A stretch of 64,000 nt of DNA from JALYYC01 sp039922495 (GTDB lineage: Bacteria > Chloroflexota > Dormibacteria > CF-121): positions 1 to 64,000 of the forward strand of contig JBDTEO010000013.1 of the NCBI GenBank assembly GCA_039922495.1, read 5' to 3'. Position numbers and translations under genes: made by a program. Below are positions 25,612 to 33,877 of this stretch, in pieces. Below the pieces are notes generated by a model. It did not search any database and had not been told where the DNA came from. It was given only the letters and a program-made list of their open reading frames with translations. Each line of letters begins with the position of its first letter. Positions within the stretch are counted from its first letter, which is position 1.

Positions 25612-25617
25612 TACAAT
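25612..25617 (+). promoter_or_regulatory. -10 box, leaderless start of mscS
   Basis: TACAAT ends 7 bases before ATG 25625. It lies in the 26-base gap after rplY, so mscS and rarA can be transcribed on their own. Confidence 0.45.
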
Positions 25618-25624
25618 GGGCGCG

Positions 25625-26428
25625 ATGTTTGCCGCCCCAGCAACTGCGTGGGAGACGGTTCGCGGTTACCTCCCATCCGATCACGATCTTTTCAAGCTGG
25701 GTGTCGCCCTCCTCGTTCTGGTCGTCGCCTGGTTACTCGCGAAATTGGTGCGCAGTCTTGCGACCAAAGAGCTGCGGAGGATCCGGTCGGATCCACAGGT
25801 CATCCTGCTGGTCAGCCGGCTGGCCTTCCTGGCCTCAGTGGTTATTGGCATCATTGCCGCCTTCACCATTCTTTTTGGCAGCCCGACGCTGGTCGTTGGT
25901 GGCTTCGGCTTTCTCGCGCTCGCATTCAGCCTGGCGTTCCAGGACATCCTCAAGAACTTCATCGCCGGCATGTTCCTTCTGCTCGAGCGCCCGTTTCGGC
26001 TCGGTGACGAAATCACCGTTGAAACGCATACCGGCGCCGTCGAGAACATCGAGATGCGCACCACCACGCTGCGAACCAGCGATGGCGAGCAGGTGCTGAT
26101 TCCGAACTCGCTTTTGTACACCGGCACGATTACCAATCGAACCCGCTATCCGGCCCGCCTCTTTACCCTGACGGCCCGGATCCCGGCAGAAACGGCTCTC
26201 GATGGCGTGGCCGAGCGGGTCCGGGAGCAACTCCAGGACAGCCCGGAGATCGCGAAGGACCCGCCGCCGCAGGTAGGATTCCAGCCGAACATCGACGGCG
26301 GGATGACGCTCGAAGTGCGCTACTGGCTCGACTACCGTAAGCACGACCCGCTGGCCGTCCAGGCCGCGGTCGGACGGCAGGTGTATCAGGCGATCCAGCC
26401 GACGAAATCAGCCGCGTCCCCAAACTGA
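25625..26428 (+). CDS. mscS: Small-conductance mechanosensitive channel (MscS family)
   Basis: A 267-residue channel with three membrane segments, a pore-lining third helix (GGFGFLALAFSLAFQDILKN) and the cytoplasmic MscS beta domain beginning RPFRLGDEI and including PNSLLYTGTITN. It releases solutes on osmotic downshock. The start is taken at ATG 25625, 7 bases after TACAAT, rather than at the in-frame ATG 25616 that lies inside the -10 box. The stop overlaps the rarA start (TGATG). Confidence 0.9.
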   Translation: MFAAPATAWETVRGYLPSDHDLFKLGVALLVLVVAWLLAKLVRSLATKELRRIRSDPQVILLVSRLAFLASVVIGIIAAFTILFGSPTLVVGGFGFLALAFSLAFQDILKNFIAGMFLLLERPFRLGDEITVETHTGAVENIEMRTTTLRTSDGEQVLIPNSLLYTGTITNRTRYPARLFTLTARIPAETALDGVAERVREQLQDSPEIAKDPPPQVGFQPNIDGGMTLEVRYWLDYRKHDPLAVQAAVGRQVYQAIQPTKSAASPN

Positions 26429-27780
26429 TGGCCCAAGAGACCCTCTTTCCGACGTCCGAGGGGCCGGGCGCGAAGGATCAGCCGCTCGCCGCCCGCATGC
26501 GGCCGCGCTCGCTCGACGAGTTCGTCGGGCAGGAGCACCTTGTCGGCCAGGACCACGAGCTTCGGCGGGCGATCGAGGAGGATCGGGTGGGATCGATGAT
26601 CCTCTGGGGCCCGCCGGGGAGTGGCAAGACCACGCTGGCACGGCTGATCGCCCGGGTGACCTCCTCGCATTTTGTCCCGTTGAGCGCGGTGAGCGCGGGG
26701 GTCGCCGACCTCCGGCGCCACACCGAGGAGGCGCGGCTGCGCCGAGCGCAGGGTGGGAAGCGAACCATCCTCTTCATCGACGAGATCCATCGGTTCAACA
26801 AGGGGCAGCAGGACGCCGTCCTGCCCTTTGTCGAGGAGGGCGTCATCACGCTGATCGGCGCGACAACGGAAAACCCTTCCTTCGAGGTGAACGCCGCGCT
26901 CCTCTCGCGGACTCGCGTCTTTACGCTCAATGCCCTCGAGGACAGCCAGGTCGGCGAGATCCTCGACCGGGCGGTGGTCGAGCGGGAACGGGGCCTCGGC
27001 GACCGCGCAATCGAGATGGATGCCGACGCCCGGACCGCCCTCATCCGCGTCGCCAACGGGGATGCCCGCGTGGCCCTCAATGGTCTCGAGGCGGCGGCGT
27101 TGCTCGCCAAACCGGTGCAGGGACGGCGCCACCTGACCGAGGCCCTCGTCGAGGAGGCGGTGCAACGAAAGAACCTGCTCTACGACCGGGCCGGCGAGGA
27201 GCACTACAACATCATTTCGGCGCTCCATAAAAGCCTGCGCGACAGCGATCCGGACGCCAGCCTTTACTGGCTCGGGCGCATGCTGGAGGCCGGCGAAGAC
27301 CCCCTCTATGTGGTTCGCCGCTTGATCCGTTTTGCTTCCGAGGACATCGGTATGGCGGATCCGCAGGCGCTCAGCCAGGCGGTGGCGGCCCAGCAGGCGG
27401 CCCATTTCGTCGGGATGCCGGAAGCGAACCTGGCGCTGGCCCAGGCGGTCGTCTACCTGGCCACGGCACCGAAGAGCAACGCGCTCTACGCCGCCTACGG
27501 ACAGGTCCAGGAGGATGTGGCCCGCACCCGCGCCGACCCGGTGCCGCTGCATTTGCGCAACGCGCCGACACCCTTGATGCGGACGATTGGTTACGGGAAG
27601 GGGTATCGCTACGCGCACGACTACGACGAAGCTCAGGTCGACCAGCAACATCTTCCGGACGCCATCAAGGATCGGACCTACTACCACCCGTCGGATCGCG
27701 GCTACGAAAAGACCCTCAAGGAACGCCTGGCCGGCTTCGCCGCGGCTCGCCGGACGCGTTCCGACAAGAAGGAGCGCTAG
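26428..27780 (+). CDS. rarA: Replication-associated recombination protein A (AAA+ ATPase)
   Basis: A 450-residue MgsA/RarA/WRNIP1 family ATPase. Walker A GPPGSGKTT, Walker B LFIDEIHRFNKGQQD, sensor 1 GATTENPSF, and the C-terminal tetramerisation region ending with KDRTYYHPSDRGYEK are all present. It acts at stalled replication forks. ATG 26428 overlaps the mscS stop by one base. It overlaps the convergent SRPBCC gene by 4 bases. Confidence 0.96.
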   Translation: MAQETLFPTSEGPGAKDQPLAARMRPRSLDEFVGQEHLVGQDHELRRAIEEDRVGSMILWGPPGSGKTTLARLIARVTSSHFVPLSAVSAGVADLRRHTEEARLRRAQGGKRTILFIDEIHRFNKGQQDAVLPFVEEGVITLIGATTENPSFEVNAALLSRTRVFTLNALEDSQVGEILDRAVVERERGLGDRAIEMDADARTALIRVANGDARVALNGLEAAALLAKPVQGRRHLTEALVEEAVQRKNLLYDRAGEEHYNIISALHKSLRDSDPDASLYWLGRMLEAGEDPLYVVRRLIRFASEDIGMADPQALSQAVAAQQAAHFVGMPEANLALAQAVVYLATAPKSNALYAAYGQVQEDVARTRADPVPLHLRNAPTPLMRTIGYGKGYRYAHDYDEAQVDQQHLPDAIKDRTYYHPSDRGYEKTLKERLAGFAAARRTRSDKKER

Positions 27781-28238
27781 GCGGTCTCGATCGCGGACCG
27801 GAGGGCCCGGTAACCGTTGGCCATCACCTGCTCGTGGTTCTTGGCCAGGAACGGTCGAGCGAAGGGGGCGACCAGATTGAGGACCGGGTTGGTGGTCGCC
27901 ACATCCCAGTAGTAGGTGGCGAGACAGCGTCCGGGTGCCGGCTCGCTGAATTCCCAGCGGCCGGTCCCCACCAGGTCACCACGCGAGCGAAGCGCGATCG
28001 ACCGGTGGCGCTCCACCGCGACGACCTCCACCGTGTATCGCAGGCTGTAGGGCAGGGAGCCGCGCACGACGCAGTCGTAAGCGGACCCGATCGCTTGGCC
28101 CTCTCCCTTGAGCAGCCGGACTGCGCGAAAGTTCTTCCACCAGCCCGGATACCGTTGTAGGTCGAGCACGATCAACCAGGTGCGCGGCAGGTCGGCGTTG
28201 AATTCCCAGTCTGTTCTGAAGTGGTACCGGGTCGGCAC
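27777..28238 (-). CDS. SRPBCC-family (polyketide cyclase-like) protein
   Basis: About 153 residues of START/SRPBCC fold: an opening YHFRTDWEF, then WWKNFRAV, a central beta-sheet with ALRSRGDLVGTGRWEF, and a C-terminal helix (ARPFLAKNHEQVMANGYRAL). These proteins bind small hydrophobic ligands. GTG 28238 is preferred over TTG 28241 because minus-strand TAAAAT lies 6 bases before it. Ligand unknown. Confidence 0.8.
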   Translation of the reverse strand: MPTRYHFRTDWEFNADLPRTWLIVLDLQRYPGWWKNFRAVRLLKGEGQAIGSAYDCVVRGSLPYSLRYTVEVVAVERHRSIALRSRGDLVGTGRWEFSEPAPGRCLATYYWDVATTNPVLNLVAPFARPFLAKNHEQVMANGYRALRSAIETA

Positions 28239-28244
28239 CAAGCC

Positions 28245-28250
28245 ATTTTA
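28245..28250 (-). promoter_or_regulatory. -10 box, leaderless start of the SRPBCC gene
   Basis: Minus-strand TAAAAT (5 of 6 to consensus) is followed by six bases and GTG 28238. Confidence 0.5.
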
Positions 28251-28315
28251 TGAGGCCTGGCTTGAGGCCGGATCTCGGGGGAGCTCCGCCAGCGGGCGAA
28301 GCTACCCCAAATCGA

Positions 28316-29239
28316 TCAGGAACCGGTGCTGTAGCCGTGATCCTTGAGCCACTTGGCCGCAATGGCATCGGGATCTTGCTTGTCGACGTCCGAGCTCTTG
28401 TTCAGCTTGATCAGATCGTCGGTGGTCAGCTTGCCGCCGATCTCGTTCAGTAACGAGGTCACCTCATCGTTGGCTACGCTCGCCTTGATCAGGGGAACGA
28501 CGTTGTCGGCATTCTGCAGATGCTTGTCGTCCGCGAGCTGGACGTACTTTCCCGTCGAGTAGGCACTGTCACTCGAAAAGATCAGCCCGATGTCGATGTC
28601 GCCTTTGTCGAGGGCCGCCTTGGTAAGCGGACCGCCGGCGTCCAGCGCTTTGAACCCCTTGAAGTGGAGGCCGTATTTGCTCGTTAGGCCCGCTTCGCAG
28701 AAGGGCCGGGTTGGGCATTCCGCCGGTCCGCCGAGCGTCATCTGGCTGGCCACGTCGGCCAGGTCAGACAGCTTCGTCTTGCTCCCGTATTTGCCCGACT
28801 TGAGTACGGCGAAGGCGTTCTGGTCGACCGCCGGTGAAGGCGTGAGCGCCTTCAATCCCTTTGGGGCGAGGTAGGTGTTGAGCTTGGCCACCGTGGCCGT
28901 CGCGTCCGGGGTTGCCTCGCCCTTCCCCTTGTTCTGGAACTCCAACTCGGTCGCCGCGTAGTCCGGGAAGAGGTTGATGTCGCCTCGCTCCAGCGCCGGC
29001 TCGACCACCTCGCGGCTCCCGAGATTGAGCTTGAAGCTGACGCTGTACCCCTTCCCCTTGAGGGCCTGGCCGTAAATTTGTGCGAGGATCGCACTTTCCG
29101 GGAAGTTCAACGAGCCAACGACGACGCTACCCTTCGGCGAGCTCGAGCTGGATGGTCCTCCTGTGGAGCCACACGACGTGATCACGAGCGCCGCGGCGAC
29201 CATGGTCGCCCCGAGCACAAAAATTTGCTTCAACCGCAT
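28316..29239 (-). CDS. Osmoprotectant ABC transporter substrate-binding lipoprotein
   Basis: A 307-residue OpuBC/OpuCC-type binding protein. A lipoprotein signal ends at Cys23 (VITSCGSTGG), followed by a Ser-rich linker and the mature domain starting VVVGSLNFPESAILAQIYG, with INLFPDYAATELEF. It captures glycine betaine, choline or related quaternary amines outside the membrane. ATG 29239 follows AAAGGA within GGAGGTGGAAAGGAA. The gene follows the two permease genes in one minus-strand operon. Confidence 0.9.
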   Translation of the reverse strand: MRLKQIFVLGATMVAAALVITSCGSTGGPSSSSSPKGSVVVGSLNFPESAILAQIYGQALKGKGYSVSFKLNLGSREVVEPALERGDINLFPDYAATELEFQNKGKGEATPDATATVAKLNTYLAPKGLKALTPSPAVDQNAFAVLKSGKYGSKTKLSDLADVASQMTLGGPAECPTRPFCEAGLTSKYGLHFKGFKALDAGGPLTKAALDKGDIDIGLIFSSDSAYSTGKYVQLADDKHLQNADNVVPLIKASVANDEVTSLLNEIGGKLTTDDLIKLNKSSDVDKQDPDAIAAKWLKDHGYSTGS

Positions 29240-29262
29240 TTCCTTTCCACCTCCGAAAAGAT

Positions 29263-29982
29263 TCACGCTGCCGATAATTCCGACGTCGGTACTGCCCTTG
29301 CCTCCTCTCCCTTGGTTTGCCGAGTGCGGAGCCCGCGAGGGACCGCAAGCCACTGTAGGCCTGTGAAGGTAAATTCCACCGCGATCGATAACAGGGCGAC
29401 GATCAACGCCCCGGCGATGATCTGGATGTCGTCGCGCTGGCTGAAGCCATCGATGATGAAGCGACCGAGGCCGCCCCAGCCGACCAGCGCTGCCAGCGTG
29501 GCCGTTGCCACGACGTTGACAGCTGAGGTGCGGATCCCTGCCATGATGAAGGGAAGGGCGATTGGGAGCTCTACACCAAGCAGGATGGCCCGCTCCCGCA
29601 TGCCCATCCCCCGGGCGGCTTCGCGGACATCGAGATCGACCTCGCCCATCCCGATGTAGCTGTTGGTCACCATGGGCGGAATCGCGAGCGCCACGAGTGC
29701 GACAAATGCAGGCAGGGCGCCGATTCCGACCAACTGGACCGCTATTACCAGCAGGGCGAACGAGGGAATCGCGCGCCCGATATTCGAGATGTTGATCGCG
29801 AGTATGCCACCCTTGCCAATGTGGCCCAGCAGAATTCCGATCGGCAACGCGATCAGAGCCGCCGCCAGGATGGAGGCCCCGGACATCAGCAGGTGCTCGG
29901 TGATCCTGTGCGGAATGCCGAAATCGCCGCTCCAGTGGCGGCCATCGAGAAACCAGCGCGCCACCTGCTCGAACAAGCTCAC
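29263..29982 (-). CDS. Osmoprotectant ABC transporter permease (second)
   Basis: A 239-residue OpuBB/OpuCB-like permease with about five to six membrane segments and the EAA-type loop (VREAARGMGMRERAILLGVELPIALPFIMAG) that contacts the ATPase. It overlaps the upstream permease gene by 4 bases and is 23 bases before the binding-protein gene. The ATPase is divergently encoded at 30720. Confidence 0.9.
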   Translation of the reverse strand: MSLFEQVARWFLDGRHWSGDFGIPHRITEHLLMSGASILAAALIALPIGILLGHIGKGGILAINISNIGRAIPSFALLVIAVQLVGIGALPAFVALVALAIPPMVTNSYIGMGEVDLDVREAARGMGMRERAILLGVELPIALPFIMAGIRTSAVNVVATATLAALVGWGGLGRFIIDGFSQRDDIQIIAGALIVALLSIAVEFTFTGLQWLAVPRGLRTRQTKGEEARAVPTSELSAA

Positions 29983-30698
29983 GTCGCCGTTCTCCCGCGA
30001 GTCCAGGGGGTGATGAGTCGCTGGACACCGGCGAGGCTCAGATCGGCGACTACCGCCAGGAGAACCGACAGCACTGTGCCGACCACCAGCGGTGTCTTGA
30101 AATCTCGGATGAGACCGTCGTTGATCAGGCTGCCAAGGCCGCCCTCACCGATCAGGGCAGTAATGGTCACCAGCCCGATGGTGGTGACGGTGGCAATCCG
30201 TACCCCGGCCATGATGGCGGGAATCGCCAGCGGGATATCGACCCGAAGAAGCTGGGGGAGCGGCCGGAAGCCCATGCCGCGGGCTGCCTCCCGGACCTCA
30301 TCCGGGACGGCATCAAGTCCAACAACGATGTTGCGGATCAGGATGAGCAGGGTATAGCTGACGAGGCCGATCTCGGCCGTGACCACGCTCAGCCCGGTGA
30401 ACGGTACCAGGATGGCGAAGAGGGCCAGCGACGGAATCGTGTAGAGGATCCCGGTCAAGGAGAGGATTGGCCCCCGAAAGACTCGCCGACGCCAGGCCAG
30501 CAGGCCGAGGGGAACCGCGATCAGAAATCCAAGCCCGACCGCGACGACGGTCAGCTCGATGTGCTGGGCGAGTGCGGCACCGATGACCCCGAGATGGTCG
30601 CCGATCCAGTACCACCGGATCCACGGGTCGTCGGCCGTCGCCAGAACCCCGGTGGCCGGCATGATGCCGAATGCTAGCACGGCCTCCGCAGCCGACAT
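29979..30698 (-). CDS. Osmoprotectant ABC transporter permease (first)
   Basis: A 239-residue permease homologous to the downstream one, with the loop VREAARGMGFRPLPQLLRVDIPLAIPAIMAG. It forms the heteromeric channel with its partner. ATG 30698 is only 21 bases from the start of the divergent ATPase gene, so both directions share a very short promoter region. Confidence 0.9.
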   Translation of the reverse strand: MSAAEAVLAFGIMPATGVLATADDPWIRWYWIGDHLGVIGAALAQHIELTVVAVGLGFLIAVPLGLLAWRRRVFRGPILSLTGILYTIPSLALFAILVPFTGLSVVTAEIGLVSYTLLILIRNIVVGLDAVPDEVREAARGMGFRPLPQLLRVDIPLAIPAIMAGVRIATVTTIGLVTITALIGEGGLGSLINDGLIRDFKTPLVVGTVLSVLLAVVADLSLAGVQRLITPWTRGRTAT

Positions 30699-30719
30699 CC
30701 GTTTACAGTTGAGTTTCTA

Positions 30720-31847
30720 ATGATTCGGCTGGAGCGAGTTACGAAACGGTACGGCGGCACGCACGTCGCCGTCCATGATCTCTCGATCGAGTTCCCGACC
30801 GGAGAACTCACGATGCTGGTTGGCCCGTCTGGATGCGGCAAGACCACCACGCTCAAGATGATCAACCGCCTGATCGAGCCCACCGAGGGACGCATCTTTC
30901 TCGACGACCAGGACGTGACGCACATCGACCCGGTTGCGCTTCGTCTGCGAATGGGCTACGTGATCCAGAACGTCGGGCTGTTTCCCCACCTGACCATTGC
31001 CGAAAATGTCGGGACCGTGCCGCGTCTCCTCGGGTGGGAAAAGGCGAAGATCCGCAGCCGCGTCGACGAGTTGCTCGACCTGGTTGGCCTTAATCCGCGC
31101 CAGTACCGGAGGCGTTATCCCCATCAACTCTCGGGCGGCCAACGCCAGCGGGTTGGCGTGGCGCGCGCCCTGGGGATCGATCCGCCCGTCCTGCTGATGG
31201 ACGAGCCGTTTGGCGCCATCGACCGCATCGCCAGGGAGCGCCTCCAGAACGAGTTCCTCCGGATCCAGCGGGAGGTGCGGAAGACGGTCGTCTTTGTCAC
31301 GCACGACATCGATGAGGCGATCAAGCTCGGCGACCGCATCGCAATCATGAACCAGGGGCGGCTCGAACAGTACGACACCCCGGCGGCGATCCTGGCGAAG
31401 CCGGCCTCGGATCTCGTGGTCGACCTGTTGGGCCCGGATCGAGGCCTCAAGCGGTTGTCGGTCACGCCCATCGACCTCAACGGCCTGGAGAGGCCGCCGG
31501 TCGTGCACCTCGATGACTCGCTGGCCGAGGCGCGCCGCCTGTTCGATCCGGGCCACGTGAGAGTCGTGGTGCTCGACGCCGATGAGCGCGTCTACGGTGA
31601 GCTCGATCGGGACAGGGCGGCAGGGGAGGGGCGGGTTCGCGACCGGGCCAGTCCGATGGACGCGAAGGTGGCCGCCGACCGCACCCTCTTCGACGCCTTC
31701 TCCCAGATGCTGATCCACCGGGCGAACTGGGTGGCGGTCATCGACGGCGATCGGTTGGTGGGCGTGTTGACCCCGGACGCGTTCCTGCGCGCGATCCGCC
31801 AGGTTCCCGCCGAGCTCGAGGGCGCCGGAGCCCCCGCGGCGTCGTGA
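30720..31847 (+). CDS. Osmoprotectant ABC transporter ATPase with CBS domains
   Basis: A 375-residue OpuCA/ProV-type ATPase. Walker A GPSGCGKTT, signature LSGGQRQRVGVARAL, and Walker B VLLMDEPFGAID occupy the first 240 residues; two CBS repeats follow (one around VVHLDDSLAEARRLF, one around VAADRTLFDAFSQML and ending DGDRLVGVLTPDAF). In OpuA-type transporters the CBS module senses ionic strength. The gene overlaps the next small membrane protein gene by 4 bases. Confidence 0.93.
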   Translation: MIRLERVTKRYGGTHVAVHDLSIEFPTGELTMLVGPSGCGKTTTLKMINRLIEPTEGRIFLDDQDVTHIDPVALRLRMGYVIQNVGLFPHLTIAENVGTVPRLLGWEKAKIRSRVDELLDLVGLNPRQYRRRYPHQLSGGQRQRVGVARALGIDPPVLLMDEPFGAIDRIARERLQNEFLRIQREVRKTVVFVTHDIDEAIKLGDRIAIMNQGRLEQYDTPAAILAKPASDLVVDLLGPDRGLKRLSVTPIDLNGLERPPVVHLDDSLAEARRLFDPGHVRVVVLDADERVYGELDRDRAAGEGRVRDRASPMDAKVAADRTLFDAFSQMLIHRANWVAVIDGDRLVGVLTPDAFLRAIRQVPAELEGAGAPAAS

Positions 31848-32125
31848 AGATTTCCCGGGTAAACCTTGTTTCGCTGCTTATCACCGCCTTTGTCGGCGCG
31901 CTCTTCCTGATGCTCGCGTTCGAAACGTGGGCCCTCTTTACCGGCAACAAACCGATCACGCTCTACGTGCGCGACGCCGTTCACGACTTCCCGGGTTGGG
32001 CGTTCGCGATCGCCATCGTGGTCGGCGTCGTGCTGGGCCATTTTCTCTGGGGACCGGCCAGGGGCATCCTGGCGCCCGCCGCACGTCCGTTCAGGCGTGG
32101 AAGCCGGGATCGTGCTGCAGGTTAG
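31844..32125 (+). CDS. Small two-helix membrane protein, copy 1
   Basis: 93 residues with two hydrophobic segments (LVSLLITAFVGALFLMLAF and FAIAIVVGVVLGHFLW) joined by a loop containing NKPITLYVRDAVHDFPG, then a basic tail. GTG 31844 overlaps the transporter ATPase stop (GTGA). The next gene encodes a protein of the same layout, and the two share the end motif VGVVLGHFLW/VGLVLGHLFW. I know no family. Coupling to the osmoprotectant ATPase suggests a role in that transporter or in the envelope under osmotic stress; this is inference. Confidence 0.65.
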   Translation: MKISRVNLVSLLITAFVGALFLMLAFETWALFTGNKPITLYVRDAVHDFPGWAFAIAIVVGVVLGHFLWGPARGILAPAARPFRRGSRDRAAG

Positions 32126-32327
32126 TCCCGGCGCCATCCTCTCGCTGATCGCGACCATCGTGGTCGGCATCGTGTTCCTGCTGATGGTGGCCGAGACCGT
32201 CGAACTCGGCGAGGGTCGCGATCCCATCACCAACCGGGTGCGCGCCGCTGTCCGGGCCTATCCGGGAATCAGCTACGTGGTGGCGGTAATCGTGGGGCTC
32301 GTGCTCGGCCACCTTTTCTGGCCGTAG
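32097..32327 (+). CDS. Small two-helix membrane protein, copy 2
   Basis: 76 residues (GTG 32097; GTG 32112 is an alternative start). The first helix is ILSLIATIVVGIVFLLMVA, a loop has DPITNRVRAAVRAYPG, and the second helix ends VAVIVGLVLGHLFW. It matches copy 1 in helix spacing, the P-I-T loop start, the Pro-Gly before helix two, and the final G-H motif, so the pair is a tandem duplication. It overlaps copy 1 by up to 29 bases. Confidence 0.6.
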   Translation: MEAGIVLQVSPGAILSLIATIVVGIVFLLMVAETVELGEGRDPITNRVRAAVRAYPGISYVVAVIVGLVLGHLFWP

Positions 32328-32335
32328 CCTCCCCC

Positions 32336-33175
32336 GTGCCTCTGTCGGTTCTGCCCCTGCTTCTGCTGGCCGCCTTCTGCCACGCCGCCTGGAACGCCCT
32401 CCTGAAGGAGTCGGGAAACCCTCTACTGCTCGCGGCGCGCGCGGTTGCCTGGGGGACCATGCTGTCCTTTCCCTTCGTCGCGGCGGCCTGGTTGCTGCAT
32501 GGGCGTCCCGGGCTTCCAGCCGCCGCCTGGGCCCTGGCGTTGATCTCCTCCGCGGCCGAGCTCGTCTATTTCATCTTCCTCTCGACCGCCTACCAGCGCG
32601 GCGATCTGTCGGTGGTCTACCCGCTGGCCCGGGGGACGGCGCCGGTGCTTGCGGTGCTGGTTGGGGTGATCCTGCTCGGCGAACGCCTGCATCCGTATGC
32701 CGTGGTCGGCGTGCTCCTGGTGCTGGCGGGCATCTGGTCGGTTCGGCGTCCCTCAGCGGCCCCCGGGGTGCTGGTTCCCGCGCTCGCCACCGGGATTATG
32801 ATCGCGGCCTATACCTCGCTCGACAGGCTGGGTGTGCGGCTGGCGGCACCGTGGCTCTACGGTTGGGTGCTCTGGCTCTTTGCCGCTATCCTGCTGGCGG
32901 GCTTTACTCGCATCCGCAGGCTGGCGCGCGGTGGAGGCGGCCCATCCACACGAACTGCCCTCCTCCTGGGTGCACTGATGACGGCGGCCTACTTTATGGT
33001 GCTGGTCGCGCTCAGCATCGCCCCGCTCGCCGTGATCGCGCCCGTGCGCGAATCGGCGATTGTGCTGGTGACGGCATGGGGCATCTGGCGCCTCCGGGAA
33101 CGGCAGGGTGCATGGCTTCGGGTGGGCGGCGCACTCGCGATCCTCGTCGGGATCGGCCTGCTGGCCTTCGCCTGA
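32336..33175 (+). CDS. EamA/DMT-family membrane transporter
   Basis: 279 residues with about ten membrane segments and the internal two-fold repeat of drug/metabolite transporters. AFCHAAWNALLKESG opens the first repeat, with YPLARGTAPVLAVLVGVILLGERL in the first half and PVRESAIVLVTAWGIWRLRER in the second. GTG 32336 is 9 bases after copy 2. The substrate is unknown. Next comes a tRNA gene on the other strand. Confidence 0.82.
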   Translation: MPLSVLPLLLLAAFCHAAWNALLKESGNPLLLAARAVAWGTMLSFPFVAAAWLLHGRPGLPAAAWALALISSAAELVYFIFLSTAYQRGDLSVVYPLARGTAPVLAVLVGVILLGERLHPYAVVGVLLVLAGIWSVRRPSAAPGVLVPALATGIMIAAYTSLDRLGVRLAAPWLYGWVLWLFAAILLAGFTRIRRLARGGGGPSTRTALLLGALMTAAYFMVLVALSIAPLAVIAPVRESAIVLVTAWGIWRLRERQGAWLRVGGALAILVGIGLLAFA

Positions 33176-33179
33176 GAAA

Positions 33180-33254
33180 TCGGGGCGAGAAGATTTGAAC
33201 TTCCGACCTCTCGGTCCCGAACCGAGCACTCTAACCTGGCTGAGCTACGCCCCG
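33180..33254 (-). tRNA. tRNA-Pro (CGG anticodon)
   Basis: On the minus strand CGGGGCG pairs with CGCCCCG to form the acceptor stem, TAGCTCAG marks the D arm, CTCGG-TTCGGGA-CCGAG is the anticodon arm with anticodon CGG, and GTTCAAATC is the T arm. The discriminator is A and CCA is not encoded. It is divergent from tRNA-Arg. Confidence 0.93.
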
Positions 33255-33270
33255 ATTGGCAGATGCCAAT
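33255..33270. repeat. Inverted repeat between divergent tRNA genes
   Basis: ATTGGCA-GA-TGCCAAT has perfect 7-base arms and abuts the 5' end of the tRNA-Pro gene. It could be a protein-binding site or part of the promoter region for either tRNA. Nothing else is seen in 33271-33302 beyond two TGATA words. Confidence 0.4.
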
Positions 33271-33302
33271 GATAACCTCTGATAGGCGCGCCGCCGGAGC
33301 AT

Positions 33303-33376
33303 GCCCTCGTAGCTCAGGGGATCAGAGCGCCTCCGTCCTAAGGAGGGCGTCGCAGGTTCGAGTCCTGCCGAGGGCA
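33303..33376 (+). tRNA. tRNA-Arg (CCT anticodon)
   Basis: GCCCTCG pairs with CGAGGGC, TAGCTCAG starts the D arm, CCTCC-GTCCTAA-GGAGG is the anticodon arm with anticodon CCT (reads AGG), and GGTTCGAGTCC is the T arm. The discriminator is A, CCA is not encoded, and four T residues follow directly, a likely termination signal. Confidence 0.93.
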
Positions 33377-33387
33377 TTTTCAGCCCC

Positions 33388-33393
33388 TACCAT
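33388..33393 (+). promoter_or_regulatory. -10 box, leaderless start of the nitrobindin-like gene
   Basis: TACCAT lies 7 bases before ATG 33401; the in-frame ATG 33392 is inside the box and is rejected as start. Confidence 0.4.
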
Positions 33394-33400
33394 GGACCTC

Positions 33401-33877
33401 ATGATCGCCATCGAGTTGAACCCGGCACTGGCGCCGGTGGCCTTCCTGCTCGGCACCTGGCGCGGGGAAGGCGAGGGGCAATTCCCCAGCATCAAGTCCT
33501 TCCGCTATCGCGAGGAGATTCGCTTCACCCATAACGGCAAGCCCTTCCTGATCTACGGCCAGCGAACCGAATCGATCGATACTGGCCAGCCAATGCATGG
33601 CGAGGCCGGCTACCTTCGGCTGGTCGGCGATGGTCGGGTCGAATTCGTGATCGCGCAGCCGATCGGCTTCGCCGAGATCTCACTCGGACGAGTCGATGGT
33701 CAGCGGATCGATGTCGAATGTTCCAGCGTCATGCGGACGCCGACCGCTAAACCCGTGACCTCGATCGGCCGATCCCTGTGGCTCGACGGCGGCACGCTCC
33801 GCTACGAACTCAAGATGGGACTAGACGGCGCACCCCTGGCGCAGCACCTCACAGCGAGCCTTCGGCGTGTCGACTAG
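33401..33877 (+). CDS. Nitrobindin-like heme-binding beta-barrel protein
   Basis: 158 residues of the THAP4/nitrobindin (DUF1794, FABP-like) family: FLLGTWRGEGEG opens the barrel, then FRYREEIRFTHNGKPFLIY, GEAGYLRL and the C-terminal LAQHLTASLRRV, whose His is the proximal heme ligand in characterised nitrobindins. Members bind ferric heme and react with nitric oxide or peroxynitrite. It directly follows tRNA-Arg, and its stop touches the convergent SDR gene. Confidence 0.87.
   Translation: MIAIELNPALAPVAFLLGTWRGEGEGQFPSIKSFRYREEIRFTHNGKPFLIYGQRTESIDTGQPMHGEAGYLRLVGDGRVEFVIAQPIGFAEISLGRVDGQRIDVECSSVMRTPTAKPVTSIGRSLWLDGGTLRYELKMGLDGAPLAQHLTASLRRVD

Noticed and set aside
26386..27687. 433-codon minus-strand frame opposite rarA
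   Set aside because: Shadow of a well-identified AAA+ gene; no start signal and no domain.
29240..30028. Extension of the osmoprotectant binding-protein frame upstream to 30028
   Set aside because: The extra 263 codons lie opposite or across both permease genes and precede the lipoprotein signal peptide; the real start at 29239 has a Shine-Dalgarno.
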